Assembly (NCBI GenBank): GCA_964482055.1 | Contig: CAYZVX010000047.1 | Span: forward strand, 1-22,311 | Reading direction: 5' to 3' | DNA length: 22,311 nucleotides | Source of the DNA: G020354085 sp964482055 | GTDB lineage: Bacteria; Pseudomonadota; Gammaproteobacteria; Acidiferrobacterales; Sulfurifustaceae | Shown: positions 1 through 7,744 of the stretch, in pieces | How positions within the stretch are numbered: the stretch's first letter is position 1 | Layout of the letters: each line of letters begins with the position of its first letter | Program-made: the position numbers and the translations under genes | Notes under the pieces: model-generated | The model's database searches: none | The model's input: the letters and a program-made list of their open reading frames with translations, nothing else | Told to the model about the DNA's origin: nothing

Positions 1-528
1 GACCATGGCGGCCAGCACATCGTCGCGGTCGATGAAGTGATGCTTGAGCGCCGCGCCCACATGCAGCACGACGAGCGCGAGCAGCGTTTTGTTCAAGACG
101 TAGTGCACGGTCTTGAGGGCGTCGGCCACGGCCTTGTCCTTCGCGAGCAGGTCGGGCAACTGCCACACGCCGAAGTACACCACCGGCACCCCCGAGGCCG
201 AGCTCATCAACCAGCCGGTGACCGGCACAACGAGCAGCAGCACGTAGAGCGCGGCGTGCGTGGCCTGCGCCGTGCGCCGCTCCCACGGCGCCATTCCCGC
301 CGGCAGCGGCGGGGCCGGGTGACGCCAGCGCCAGGCGAGGCGCGCAAGCGCCAGTGCGAACACCGTCACGCCGATCCACTTGTGCCAGGCGTAGAGCTTG
401 AGCTTCATGGGTGAGAGCTTCAGATCGACCGCGTACAGACCGATCGCGAAGCCGGCGACGATCAGCACCGCGGTGAGCCAATGCAGGGTCACCGCCGTGC
501 GCGTGTAGCTGGGGGTCTCGACGCCCAT
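1..528 (-). CDS. Cytochrome b561 family dihaem membrane protein (3' end cut off)
   Basis: Integral inner-membrane di-haem b cytochrome of the bacterial CybB type, which passes electrons between quinol and periplasmic or membrane partners, or oxidises quinol to superoxide. The 176 codons in the window read without a stop and run off base 1, so the C-terminus is missing. The start begins MGVETPSYTRTAVTLHW, the usual family N-terminus. Candidate haem ligands are His16 (TLHW), His49 (YAWHKW), His142 (VHYVLN) and His156 (LHVGAALKHH). The 14-residue gap between the last two matches my recollection of CybB. Four hydrophobic segments lie at about 12-32, 48-66, 92-108 and 145-162. It lies 38 bp after the NmrA-family gene on the same strand and may share its transcript. 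The Shine-Dalgarno is weak. Confidence 0.88.
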   Translation of the reverse strand, partial: MGVETPSYTRTAVTLHWLTAVLIVAGFAIGLYAVDLKLSPMKLKLYAWHKWIGVTVFALALARLAWRWRHPAPPLPAGMAPWERRTAQATHAALYVLLLVVPVTGWLMSSASGVPVVYFGVWQLPDLLAKDKAVADALKTVHYVLNKTLLALVVLHVGAALKHHFIDRDDVLAAMV

Positions 529-531
529 GCT

Positions 532-552
532 GACTCGTGACTCGTGATGAGT
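532..552. repeat. Short imperfect tandem repeat before cytochrome b561
   Basis: Two exact copies of the heptamer GACTCGT (532-538, 539-545) are followed by the related GATGAGT (546-552), just upstream of the cytochrome b561 start. It may be a regulator half-site array or simple slippage. No function can be assigned. Confidence 0.35.
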
Positions 553-566
553 GATAGCCCGCGCGC

Positions 567-1427
567 CTAGCTCCAGTTGACGGTCTTCACCCAGTCGCTG
601 AAGGCGGTCGGGCGAATGCCGGATTCCTGCGCGCGCGCCTTGATGTCGGCGTCGTAGCCGACCCGGTCGAACCACTCGAGCATGGTCGCGAAATCCGCGC
701 TCGCCTTGCGCACCTCTTTGATCGGCACGGAGACGAAGCTGATCGGCCGGCCGGCGGCATCGCTGATGATCTTGGCGACCTGCGGCATGGTCAGGGCATC
801 GCCGGCGATGTCGAGCGCCTTGCCGTTGAGCTGCTGCGCGTAATCGAAGGCGTAGCGCCCGTACTTGCCGATGTCGGCGACGGCGATCATCTGCAGCACC
901 GTGTCGGGTTTGAGGCCGATGGCGAGCTGCCCGTTGTCGATCGCCGGCTTGAACCACGGCGAAATCCAGTTCTCCATGAAGAACACCGGGCGCAGGATGG
1001 TGTACGTGGGAAAACCGAGGCGGCGGATCGTCTCCTCGACGCGCCACTTATTGTCGAAGTGCGGGATGCCGGTGTTGCGATGCGCCGAGCCGACCGAGCT
1101 GTAGACGAGGTGCTGGATGCCGGCCTCGCGGGCGAGCTCGGCGAAGCGCTTGCCCTGCTGCTCCTCCTTCTCCACACCCGCCTCCCAGGTGTTTTGCACC
1201 GCGAACGCGCCCCACACGCCTTGCAGCGCGCGCTTGATGGAAGCCCCATCCTCGAGGTCGCCCTGCACGACGGTGGCGCCGAGCTTCGCCAGGGCCTGCG
1301 CCTTGGGGTTTGCGGGGTTGCGCGTCAGCGCGCGCACCGCGTAGCCGTGCGCAATCAGCTCGCGCGCGACGGCGCCACCCTGCTGCCCGGTGGCGCCGGT
1401 GACGAGAACCTCTTTCTTCTGTGCCAT
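567..1427 (-). CDS. NmrA/HSCARG-type NAD(P)-binding protein
   Basis: Atypical short-chain dehydrogenase of the NmrA family, a group of NADP(H) sensors and quinone-reductase-like proteins. The N-terminal Rossmann motif GATGQQGG has its glycines at residues 11, 14 and 17. The protein then follows the family pattern (VRALTRNP, VVQGDLEDGASIKRAL, VYSSVGSAHRNTGIPHFDNKW, and a C-terminal region with TMPQVAKIISDAAGR). An ATG with an AAGGAG site about 7 bp upstream fixes the start at 1427 and gives 286 residues. A start further upstream (1490) would add 21 unrelated residues and has no such site. It is co-directional with pirin upstream and cytochrome b561 downstream, a possible redox-response group. 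Whether it is an enzyme or a sensor cannot be told from sequence. Confidence 0.88.
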   Translation of the reverse strand: MAQKKEVLVTGATGQQGGAVARELIAHGYAVRALTRNPANPKAQALAKLGATVVQGDLEDGASIKRALQGVWGAFAVQNTWEAGVEKEEQQGKRFAELAREAGIQHLVYSSVGSAHRNTGIPHFDNKWRVEETIRRLGFPTYTILRPVFFMENWISPWFKPAIDNGQLAIGLKPDTVLQMIAVADIGKYGRYAFDYAQQLNGKALDIAGDALTMPQVAKIISDAAGRPISFVSVPIKEVRKASADFATMLEWFDRVGYDADIKARAQESGIRPTAFSDWVKTVNWS

Positions 1428-1568
1428 GGCCTTGCTCCTTGTGGTTACCGAATGTTGGACATCACGCCGTGAAGATCGTGCCATCGGCAAGCGCCGCGCA
1501 CATAAGCCTCACGCTGTAGGCGCCACGGCGCAACCGGCCTGGTGCCTTCCCGCTGCGCCGCGCGTGAC

Positions 1569-2267
1569 TCAGGGCAGATCGAAGATCAGGACCTCGGCGG
1601 CCTGCCCCTCGGCCAGTGATACGCTCGTCTCATTCTCGAGGCGCGCGCCGTCGCCGGCGCTCAAGCGCACGCCGTTCACGCTCACTTCGCCGCGCGCCAC
1701 GTGCACGTAGGCAGTACGGCCAGGCGCAAGCGTGTGCGAGACGCGCGCGCCGTTGGCGAGCTTCGCGGCGTAGAGGCTTGCGTCCTGGTGGATGGTCACC
1801 GAGCCATCGCGCCCGTCGGGCGAGGCGATGAGGCGCAGCCGCCCGTCGAGCGCGGCCGGTTCGAAGCGCTTCTGCTCGTAACCCGGCTTGATGCCGCGGG
1901 TCTTGGGCAGGATCCAGACCTGCAGGAAATGCACTGGGTCCTTGTCCGAGGCGTTGTATTCGCTGTGACGCACGCCGGCACCGGCGCTCATGCGCTGCAC
2001 CTCACCGGGGCGGATGACCGAGCCATTGCCCATCGAATCCTTGTGCTCGAGCGCGCCTTCCAGCACGTAGCTCACGATCTCCATGTCGCGGTGGCCGTGC
2101 GTCGGGAAGCCCGCGCCCGGCGCCACGCGGTCCTCGTTGATCACGCGCAGCACCGACACGCCCATATGCTCGGGGTCGTGGTAATCGGCGAACGAGAATG
2201 TGTGGTAGCTGTCGAGCCAGCCGTGGTTGGCGTGGCCGCGTTCCGAGCTTCTGCGCACCGCGATCAT
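1569..2267 (-). CDS. Pirin family cupin protein
   Basis: Bicupin of the pirin/YhhW family. Members are cytosolic iron proteins and some have quercetin 2,3-dioxygenase activity. Four metal ligands are visible in the N-terminal cupin: His57 and His59 (PTHGHRDME) and His101 and Glu103 (GVRHSEY), at the positions known for pirins. The internal ATG at 2267 has GGAGG 6 bp upstream and starts MIAVRRS, the typical family N-terminus, giving 232 residues. The start 18 bp upstream (2285) is less likely. The gene is divergent from the TAXI-TRAP operon, with two strong dyads between them. The native substrate is not deducible. Confidence 0.92.
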   Translation of the reverse strand: MIAVRRSSERGHANHGWLDSYHTFSFADYHDPEHMGVSVLRVINEDRVAPGAGFPTHGHRDMEIVSYVLEGALEHKDSMGNGSVIRPGEVQRMSAGAGVRHSEYNASDKDPVHFLQVWILPKTRGIKPGYEQKRFEPAALDGRLRLIASPDGRDGSVTIHQDASLYAAKLANGARVSHTLAPGRTAYVHVARGEVSVNGVRLSAGDGARLENETSVSLAEGQAAEVLIFDLP

Positions 2268-2301
2268 GGTGGCCTCCGTGGTCAATCCTGAGTGTTCGGC
2301 T

Positions 2302-2329
2302 ATGGTATGGGGGCGCGGTGCGGGCTCAA
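2302..2329 (-). promoter_or_regulatory. Weak candidate sigma70 promoter for the pirin gene
   Basis: On the minus strand TTGAGC (2329-2324) is separated by 16 bp from TACCAT (2307-2302). Each hexamer matches 4 of 6 consensus bases. The predicted start is near 2295. The two dyads at 2349-2401 lie just upstream, where an activator or upstream repressor would sit. Confidence 0.3.
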
Positions 2330-2348
2330 AAGCGGAAAAATCTGGTCG

Positions 2349-2373
2349 AGTCGTTCAGCCCGGCTGAACGACT
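2349..2373. promoter_or_regulatory. Perfect 12-bp-arm dyad between divergent genes
   Basis: The arm AGTCGTTCAGCC (2349-2360) is followed by one central base and its exact reverse complement (2362-2373). No gene ends here, so a terminator role is unlikely. The position between the divergent pirin and TAXI-TRAP genes fits an operator for a dimeric regulator. Confidence 0.6.
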
Positions 2374-2381
2374 TTGGCCAA

Positions 2382-2401
2382 TCCCGTACGGCCGTACGGG
2401 A
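2382..2401. promoter_or_regulatory. Perfect 20-bp palindrome beside the first dyad
   Basis: TCCCGTACGG (2382-2391) is followed immediately by its exact reverse complement (2392-2401). Its centre is about 30.5 bp from the centre of the preceding dyad, close to three helical turns, so proteins bound to both would face nearly the same side of the DNA. The half-sites of the two dyads differ, which suggests two regulators or one site plus a structural element. Confidence 0.6.
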
Positions 2402-2467
2402 AACCGGGAGGTGGCAACGCGGCAGTAGCTGTTCGTTTTGTCAGGCGCACAAGGAGCGGCCCCGATT

Positions 2468-2496
2468 TTGCCGGGCGCGGGGTCGTTCGCTACCAT
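2468..2496 (+). promoter_or_regulatory. Candidate sigma70 promoter for the TAXI-TRAP operon
   Basis: TTGCCG (2468-2473), a 17-bp spacer and TACCAT (2491-2496) would start transcription near 2503, about 58 bases before the ATG. The match is moderate. Confidence 0.33.
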
Positions 2497-2560
2497 CCGG
2501 TTGGCTGGCCATTGCGGTAAAGAACAACGGCCCGGCTGAGGGCCACCTTGGAGGAAAGCC

Positions 2561-3514
2561 ATGACCCGCAAATACCCGAAAATCCTGATCACGTTGGCAG
2601 TCGCGGCGACAGTCGCCACACCGGCGCTGGCCCAGCAGTTCATCAACATCCTGACCGGCGGCACAAGCGGGATTTACTACCCGATCGGCGTGGCGCTGTC
2701 GAACGTCTACGGCAAGGTCCTGCCCGAGGCCAAGATCAGCGTGCAGGCCACCAAGGCCTCGGTCGAGAACCTCAATCTCCTGCAGGCCGGGCGCGGGGAG
2801 GTGGCGCTCACCCTGGGCGATTCGCTGTCGCTCGCCTGGGCCGGTAACCCGGAGGCCGGCTTCAAGCAGCCGCTCAAGAAACTGCGCGGTATCAGTGCCA
2901 TGTATCCGAACTACATCCAGATCGTGGCGCGCGCCGACTCCGGCATCAAGACGCTCGCCGACTTGAAGGGCAAGCGCATCTCGGTGGGCGCGGCCAAGTC
3001 CGGCACCGAGCTCAATGCGCGCGCCGTGCTGGGCGCGGCCGGCATCAAGTACAGCGACTTCGCCAAGGTCGAGTACCTGCCCTACGACCAGTCGGTCGAG
3101 CTGCTCAAGAACCGCCAGATCGACGTGACCCTGCAATCGGCTGGTTTGGGTAATCCGGCGCTGCGCGATCTCGCCAACAGCGTGGACGTCGTGTTCGTGC
3201 CGGTGCCTGCCGACACCATCGCCAAGATCGGCGATAAGGCCTACATCGCCGGCACCATCCCCGCCAATACCTACAAGGGCCAGAACACCGATGTGCCGAC
3301 CGCCTCGGTCATCAATTTCCTCGTCACGCACGAGGACGTGAGCACGGACGCGGTCTACAAGATGACAAAGAGCATGTACGAGAACCTGGGCGAGCTCGTC
3401 GCCGCGCACGCCGCGGCCAAGGGCATCAGGCGCGAGCGCGCCGCAGCCGACATGCCGATCCCGCTGCACCCCGGTGCCGAGAAGTACTACCGCGAGGTGG
3501 GCGTGATCAAGTAG
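2561..3514 (+). CDS. TAXI family TRAP transporter solute-binding protein
   Basis: Periplasmic binding subunit of a TRAP transporter, which takes up small organic acids or related solutes using an ion gradient. A Sec signal peptide is visible (hydrophobic residues 8-20, cleavage after ALA at about 24). The mature protein opens with the family motif around TGGTSGIYYPIG (32-43). It continues with the usual pattern of GEVALTLGDSLSLAW, a GKRISVGAAKSGTE loop and NRQIDVTLQSAGL. The start has GGAGG 7 bp upstream. Its 317 residues are normal for the family. The permease and a DUF1850 protein follow on the same strand. The ligand cannot be read from sequence; TAXI proteins are mostly linked to glutamate or other dicarboxylates. 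Confidence 0.93.
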   Translation: MTRKYPKILITLAVAATVATPALAQQFINILTGGTSGIYYPIGVALSNVYGKVLPEAKISVQATKASVENLNLLQAGRGEVALTLGDSLSLAWAGNPEAGFKQPLKKLRGISAMYPNYIQIVARADSGIKTLADLKGKRISVGAAKSGTELNARAVLGAAGIKYSDFAKVEYLPYDQSVELLKNRQIDVTLQSAGLGNPALRDLANSVDVVFVPVPADTIAKIGDKAYIAGTIPANTYKGQNTDVPTASVINFLVTHEDVSTDAVYKMTKSMYENLGELVAAHAAAKGIRRERAAADMPIPLHPGAEKYYREVGVIK

Positions 3515-3539
3515 GCCGGCGCGCGCCAGCCACCCCGGC

Positions 3540-5603
3540 ATGAGCGTCGCGGCCGAGACGGCCACGTCCGAGGCGGGCCTGGTCGGTGCCTACGAGCACC
3601 AGCGCCGCCCGCCGGGCATCCCGTGGCACGTGATCGCCGCGATCGCGCTGGCGTTCTGCGCGTTCCAGATCTACAACGCCGCGTTTTCCCCGGTGTCGAG
3701 CATCGTGCTGCGCTCGATGCACGTGGCGTTCCTGCTATTGCTCGCGTTCGCAATCTATCCGGCGACGAAGCGCAGCCCGCACGCGCGCATCCCGTGGAAC
3801 AACTGGGCACTCGGCGCGTTCGGCTTCGCACTCGGCACCTACCACTGGATCTTCGAGACCGAGCTGATCCAGCGTTCCGGCGAGCCGAACCAGGTCGATC
3901 TGGTGGTGGGCGCGGTAGTGCTCGCGCTGCTGTTCGAGGCGGCGCGCCGCGCCATGGGCCTGGCGCTGCCGATCATCTGCGGCGCGTTCGTGCTCTACGG
4001 TTTGTTCGGCGAGCACCTGCCCGGGGCGCTCGCGCACCGCGGCTACGGTTTCGATCAGGTGGTCAACCAGCTCTACCTCGGCACCGAGGGCATCTACGGC
4101 ACGCCGACACTGGTGTCGGCGACCTACATCTTCCTGTTCATCCTGTTCGGCGCGCTGCTCGAGCAGGCCGGCATGATCCAGTTCTTCAACGACATCGCGC
4201 TCGGCCTGGTGGGGCGCCAGCGCGGCGGTCCCGGCAAGGTGTCAGTGATCTCCTCAGCGCTGTTCGGCACCATCAACGGCTCGGGGGTGGCGAACGTCGT
4301 GATGGGCGGACAGTTCACCATCGGCCTGATGAAGCGCTACGGCTATTCGGCCGAATTTGCCGGCGCGGTCGAGGCCACCTCGAGCATGGGCGGCCAGATC
4401 ATGCCGCCGGTGATGGGCGCGGTGGCCTTCATCATGGCCGAGACCATCGACATGCCCTACGCCGAGATCGCGCGCGCCGCGATCATTCCCGCGGCGCTGT
4501 ACTTCCTCACCGTATTCTGGATGGTGCACCTGGAGGCTGCGCGCGCCGGGCTGCATGGCCTGCCGCGCGCGCAGCTGCCGGACATGCGCCGCGCCCTGCG
4601 CGAGCAGTGGCCGCTGCTCGTGCCGCTGGCGGCGCTCGTGTACCTGCTGCTCGCCGGATTCACGCCGCTGTTCGCCGGCATGATGGGGCTCGCGCTCACC
4701 GCCGCCATCATCCTCGGGCGCCCGATCGCCACGCGCATCGGCGTCTATGGTCTGCGCGTGCTGTTCTGGGTGGCGCTCGGCTTCCTGGCGGCGAGCTTCT
4801 TCCGGCTCGGCGTGCACATCGTGTTTGCGCTGATCGGCATCCTGGTGGCGGTGAACCTGTTGCTCAAAGGCGGGCGCGAGACGCTGCGCGTCTCGGTCAA
4901 CGGTCTGATCGAGGGCGCGCTCGGCGCGGTGTCGATCGGCGTGGCGTGCGCGATCGTGGGCGTGATCGTCGGCATCCTCACGCTCACGGGGCTCGCAAGC
5001 GCGATCGCCACCACGATCGTCAACCTGTCGGGCGGCTACCTGCTGGCGGCGCTCGCGCTCACCATGTTGACGAGCCTGGTGCTCGGCATGGGCGTGCCGA
5101 CCATCCCGAACTACATCATCACCAGCGCGGTCGCCGCCCCGGCGCTGCTCAAGATGGGCGTGCCGCTGCTCGCCTCGCACATGTTCGTGTTCTACTTCGG
5201 CATCATGGCCGATCTCACCCCGCCGGTGGCGCTCGCGGCGTTCGCCGCCTCCGCCATCGCCAAGGCCCCGCCGATGCGCATCGGCCTGTTCTGCCTGCGC
5301 CTGGCAATCGCGGGGTTCGTGGTGCCGTACATGATGGTCTACGACCCGGCGCTGCTGCTGCAAGCGACGAGCGTGCTCGCCGTCGCCTATATCAGCTTCA
5401 AGGCGCTGCTCGCCGTTGGGCTGTGGGGCGCGGCGGCGATCGGTTATCTCTGGGCACCGCTCAACTGGCCGGAGCGCACGCTCGCCGCGGGCGGCGCGTT
5501 TCTGTTGGTCCTGGCGCTGCCGGTGACCGACGAGGCCGGCTTCGCCCTGGCCGCGGCATTTCTGCTCTGGCACTGGCGGGGCAGCCACAGGGCGCGCGCA
5601 TGA
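3540..5603 (+). CDS. TRAP transporter fused permease (4TM/12TM, DctQM type)
   Basis: Inner-membrane permease with the small (DctQ-like) and large (DctM-like) TRAP subunits fused in one 687-residue chain, the arrangement typical of TAXI-TRAP systems. After a roughly 28-residue cytosolic start there are hydrophobic segments at about 30-47, 54-76, 85-100 and 119-135 (small part). Many more follow in the large part. DctM signatures lie near 237-300 (GTINGSGVANVVMGGQFT, EATSSMGGQIMPPVMGA) and near 517 (GMGVPTIPNYIITSA). It begins 25 bp after the binding-protein stop and its TGA overlaps the ATG of the next gene, so the three are surely co-expressed. The Shine-Dalgarno is poor, and translation may depend on coupling. 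Confidence 0.94.
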   Translation: MSVAAETATSEAGLVGAYEHQRRPPGIPWHVIAAIALAFCAFQIYNAAFSPVSSIVLRSMHVAFLLLLAFAIYPATKRSPHARIPWNNWALGAFGFALGTYHWIFETELIQRSGEPNQVDLVVGAVVLALLFEAARRAMGLALPIICGAFVLYGLFGEHLPGALAHRGYGFDQVVNQLYLGTEGIYGTPTLVSATYIFLFILFGALLEQAGMIQFFNDIALGLVGRQRGGPGKVSVISSALFGTINGSGVANVVMGGQFTIGLMKRYGYSAEFAGAVEATSSMGGQIMPPVMGAVAFIMAETIDMPYAEIARAAIIPAALYFLTVFWMVHLEAARAGLHGLPRAQLPDMRRALREQWPLLVPLAALVYLLLAGFTPLFAGMMGLALTAAIILGRPIATRIGVYGLRVLFWVALGFLAASFFRLGVHIVFALIGILVAVNLLLKGGRETLRVSVNGLIEGALGAVSIGVACAIVGVIVGILTLTGLASAIATTIVNLSGGYLLAALALTMLTSLVLGMGVPTIPNYIITSAVAAPALLKMGVPLLASHMFVFYFGIMADLTPPVALAAFAASAIAKAPPMRIGLFCLRLAIAGFVVPYMMVYDPALLLQATSVLAVAYISFKALLAVGLWGAAAIGYLWAPLNWPERTLAAGGAFLLVLALPVTDEAGFALAAAFLLWHWRGSHRARA

Positions 5604-5986
5604 TCGGGCTGTGCCTCGCCGTTGCCTCGGTGCTGGTCGCGACGCTGCCGGCCGAGCGCTTCACGCTCGCCTGGACCCATTCGGTGGAGCGAATCCACTG
5701 GGAAGAGGACTACGTGATCCGGGCCGATCGGCTCGAGCTCATCGCCGCCCGCGTGCACGGCAGCGGCGCCGGCATGGAAATCCCGCAGGGCGCGCGCTAT
5801 CGCAACGGGGCGTGGGAGTACCGGCCGCAGGTCGCGCCGCTCGCGCGGCTGCGCCTCGCGCATTCGGGCGCGGCCGGGGACTACATGCTGTGCTGGGCGC
5901 AGGGCTGCAAGACGCTGTCCGAGCTTGCCGGCCAGGACGTGCGTGATGCGGCGTACATCGAACTCTTTGCCTGCGGTGCACGCTGA
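5600..5986 (+). CDS. DUF1850 protein of the TAXI-TRAP operon
   Basis: Small secreted or membrane-anchored protein of 128 residues. The N-terminus is hydrophobic (2-18). The DUF1850 hallmark follows: FTLAWTHSVERIHWEEDY, then a GAGMEIP segment and a C-terminal CWAQGCKTLSEL region with two cysteines. The ATG overlaps the permease stop (ATGA), direct evidence of translational coupling. DUF1850 genes are regularly found beside TAXI-TRAP permeases and are thought to be accessory subunits. The biochemical role is unknown. Confidence 0.88.
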   Translation: MIGLCLAVASVLVATLPAERFTLAWTHSVERIHWEEDYVIRADRLELIAARVHGSGAGMEIPQGARYRNGAWEYRPQVAPLARLRLAHSGAAGDYMLCWAQGCKTLSELAGQDVRDAAYIELFACGAR

Positions 5987-6084
5987 GCGCTGCATCGGTT
6001 CACGCTAATGCCGCGTCGGCGCGCTGATACCTACCGCGCGCGGCTTGCACGTCGGCTGCGACGCCACGGTGTTCGTGATCGAGC

Positions 6085-6113
6085 TTGCAGCGCGCCCGCG
6101 CGCCCCGAATAAT
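6085..6113 (+). promoter_or_regulatory. Candidate sigma70 promoter for the LysR gene
   Basis: TTGCAG (6085-6090), exactly 17 bp, then AATAAT (6108-6113, 5 of 6 consensus) would start transcription near 6120, just before the GTG at 6143. This suggests the regulator has its own promoter rather than being read only from the TRAP operon. Confidence 0.45.
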
Positions 6114-6142
6114 CACCACGCTACTCTTGAGAACAGACCGCC

Positions 6143-7057
6143 GTGCGCCTGACGCTGGACGCCCTGATCGTGCTCGACGCCATCGAGCGAAACGGCAGCT
6201 TCGCCGCCGCAGCCGAGGAGCTGCACCGCGTGCCCTCGGCCATCACCTACGCGGTGCAGAAGCTCGAAGAGGACCTCGGCATCCTGATCTTCGACCGCAG
6301 CGGGCACCGCGCGCAGTTGACCGAGGCCGGGCGCGAGCTGGTGCGCGAGGGCCGCCGGCTGCTCGACGCCACGGCCGAGCTTGAGGCGCGCGCCAAGCGC
6401 CTCGCCACCGGCTACGAGGTGGAGCTGCGCATCGCGGTCGATGACGTCATTCCGATCGAGCGGCTCTATCCGCTGTGCGAGGAGTTCTACGCCAGCCAGT
6501 GCGGCACGCGGTTGCGCCTGCTGAGCGAGGTCTACGGCGGCACCTGGGATGCGCTTGCTACCGGGCGCGCCGACCTCGTGATCGGCGCGCCGGCTGAGGG
6601 CCCGGTGGGCGGCGGCTACACGACACGACCGCTCGGCACGCTGCGCTTCGTGTTCATGGTGGCGCCGAGCCACCCGCTCGCGGCGCTGCCCGAACCGCTT
6701 GCCCCGGAACAGATCATGAAGTACCGCGCCGTGGCGGCCGCCGACAGCTCGCGCAGCCTGCCGCCGCGCACCTCCGGGCTCATCTCCGGTCAGGACGTGT
6801 TCACCGTGCCGACCATGCGCGCCAAGATCGCCGCGCAGGCCGCCGGCCTCGGCGTGGGGCATGTGCCGGCGCATCTCGCGCCGGCGCAAATCGCCGCCGG
6901 GCGGCTCGTCGCACGGCGCGTGGTTGAGCCGCAACCGGACATGCCGGTCTTCATCGCCTGGCGCAGCGCGCACCGCGGCCGCGCGCTCGAGTGGTTCCTC
7001 AAGCGCCTCGACGACGCGCAGCTGCTCGCACGGCTGCTGGGCGACGCCGACGCTTAG
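6143..7057 (+). CDS. LysR family transcriptional regulator (YhaJ-like)
   Basis: DNA-binding regulator of 304 residues with the LysR layout. The N-terminal winged HTH spans about 1-60 (SFAAAAEELHRVPSAITYAVQKLEEDLG, wing FDRSGHRAQLTEAG). A linker helix and a C-terminal effector-binding domain from about residue 90 follow. The opening (LDALIVLDAIERNGSFAAAAEELHRVPSA) resembles the E. coli YhaJ subgroup, whose gene neighbours a pirin gene (yhaK). A pirin gene lies 4 kb away here, which is suggestive only. The start is a GTG with a weak upstream purine stretch; no better in-frame start was seen. Possible targets include the TRAP operon or the dyads at 2349-2401. Confidence 0.92.
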   Translation: MRLTLDALIVLDAIERNGSFAAAAEELHRVPSAITYAVQKLEEDLGILIFDRSGHRAQLTEAGRELVREGRRLLDATAELEARAKRLATGYEVELRIAVDDVIPIERLYPLCEEFYASQCGTRLRLLSEVYGGTWDALATGRADLVIGAPAEGPVGGGYTTRPLGTLRFVFMVAPSHPLAALPEPLAPEQIMKYRAVAAADSSRSLPPRTSGLISGQDVFTVPTMRAKIAAQAAGLGVGHVPAHLAPAQIAAGRLVARRVVEPQPDMPVFIAWRSAHRGRALEWFLKRLDDAQLLARLLGDADA

Positions 7058-7113
7058 CGTTATAACGACAACGGGGGCCGGGTGGTCCGCGTTGCGCGCC
7101 GATGTGCCGGGCG

Positions 7114-7638
7114 TTACTTGATGACGCCGCAGGCGACGCGGCCGCCGCCACCGCCGAGAGGTTTCGGCTGATCCGCGTAATTGTCCCCGCCCTCGTGAAT
7201 CATGAGCGAGCGGCCCTTGACGTCGGCAACCTTGAGGCGCGGGGCAACCATCTCGCCCTTGGCCGTGCCGTCCGCGCCAACCACCAGCGCCGGCAGATCG
7301 CCGAGGTGGCCGTGGCCCTTCGGGCCCTCGTGCTTGCCGGTCTTGGTCGGATCGTAGTGCCCGCCGGCGGCAAGCCCGGCCACCATCTTGCCATCCTTCT
7401 CCTTGGGGCCGCAGTCGGCGTTCTCGTGCACGTGGAAACCGTGCTCGCCAGGCGCAAGGCCCTTGAGACTGGGTGTGATCACGAGCCCGTTCGGTCCATC
7501 GCCCAGCGCGACTGTGCCGATGGCGGCGCCAATGCCCTTGTCGTCAATCTTGTGGATGGTGACAGTGAGCGCGTCGGCCGGGGCGGCGAACGAGGTCACC
7601 ATCAAAGCGATACCAATTGCGTGTGCGGTGTTCTTCAT
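7114..7638 (-). CDS. sodC: Periplasmic Cu/Zn superoxide dismutase
   Basis: Converts superoxide to hydrogen peroxide and oxygen in the periplasm. A signal peptide is visible (hydrophobic 8-19, cleavage after ADA at about 23). All expected ligands are present: copper His69, His71 and His148, bridging His94, and zinc His103, His111 and Asp114. The disulfide pair Cys76-Cys170 and the active-site Arg167 are also there. The start at 7638 is set by GAGGAG 8 bp upstream and gives 174 residues. It lies downstream of acpH on the same strand with a 106-bp gap, in which TAGAAT (minus strand, 7724-7719) may be its own -10 element. It converges with the LysR gene. Confidence 0.95.
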   Translation of the reverse strand: MKNTAHAIGIALMVTSFAAPADALTVTIHKIDDKGIGAAIGTVALGDGPNGLVITPSLKGLAPGEHGFHVHENADCGPKEKDGKMVAGLAAGGHYDPTKTGKHEGPKGHGHLGDLPALVVGADGTAKGEMVAPRLKVADVKGRSLMIHEGGDNYADQPKPLGGGGGRVACGVIK

Positions 7639-7744
7639 CTGGGAGCTCCTCGCGCGTGCGCGCGTCACGTTGTCCGTGAGGGGTGCGGCGATCGAGCGTG
7701 CGGTTCGCCACGCCAGAGATTCTACGGAGGAGTGTCGGGGCCGG

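Noticed and set aside
4254..5588. A 444-codon open frame on the minus strand inside the TRAP permease gene
   Set aside because: It is antisense to a clear membrane protein, its product is a low-complexity Arg/His/Glu/Gln-rich chain, and long antisense frames are normal in DNA this rich in GC.
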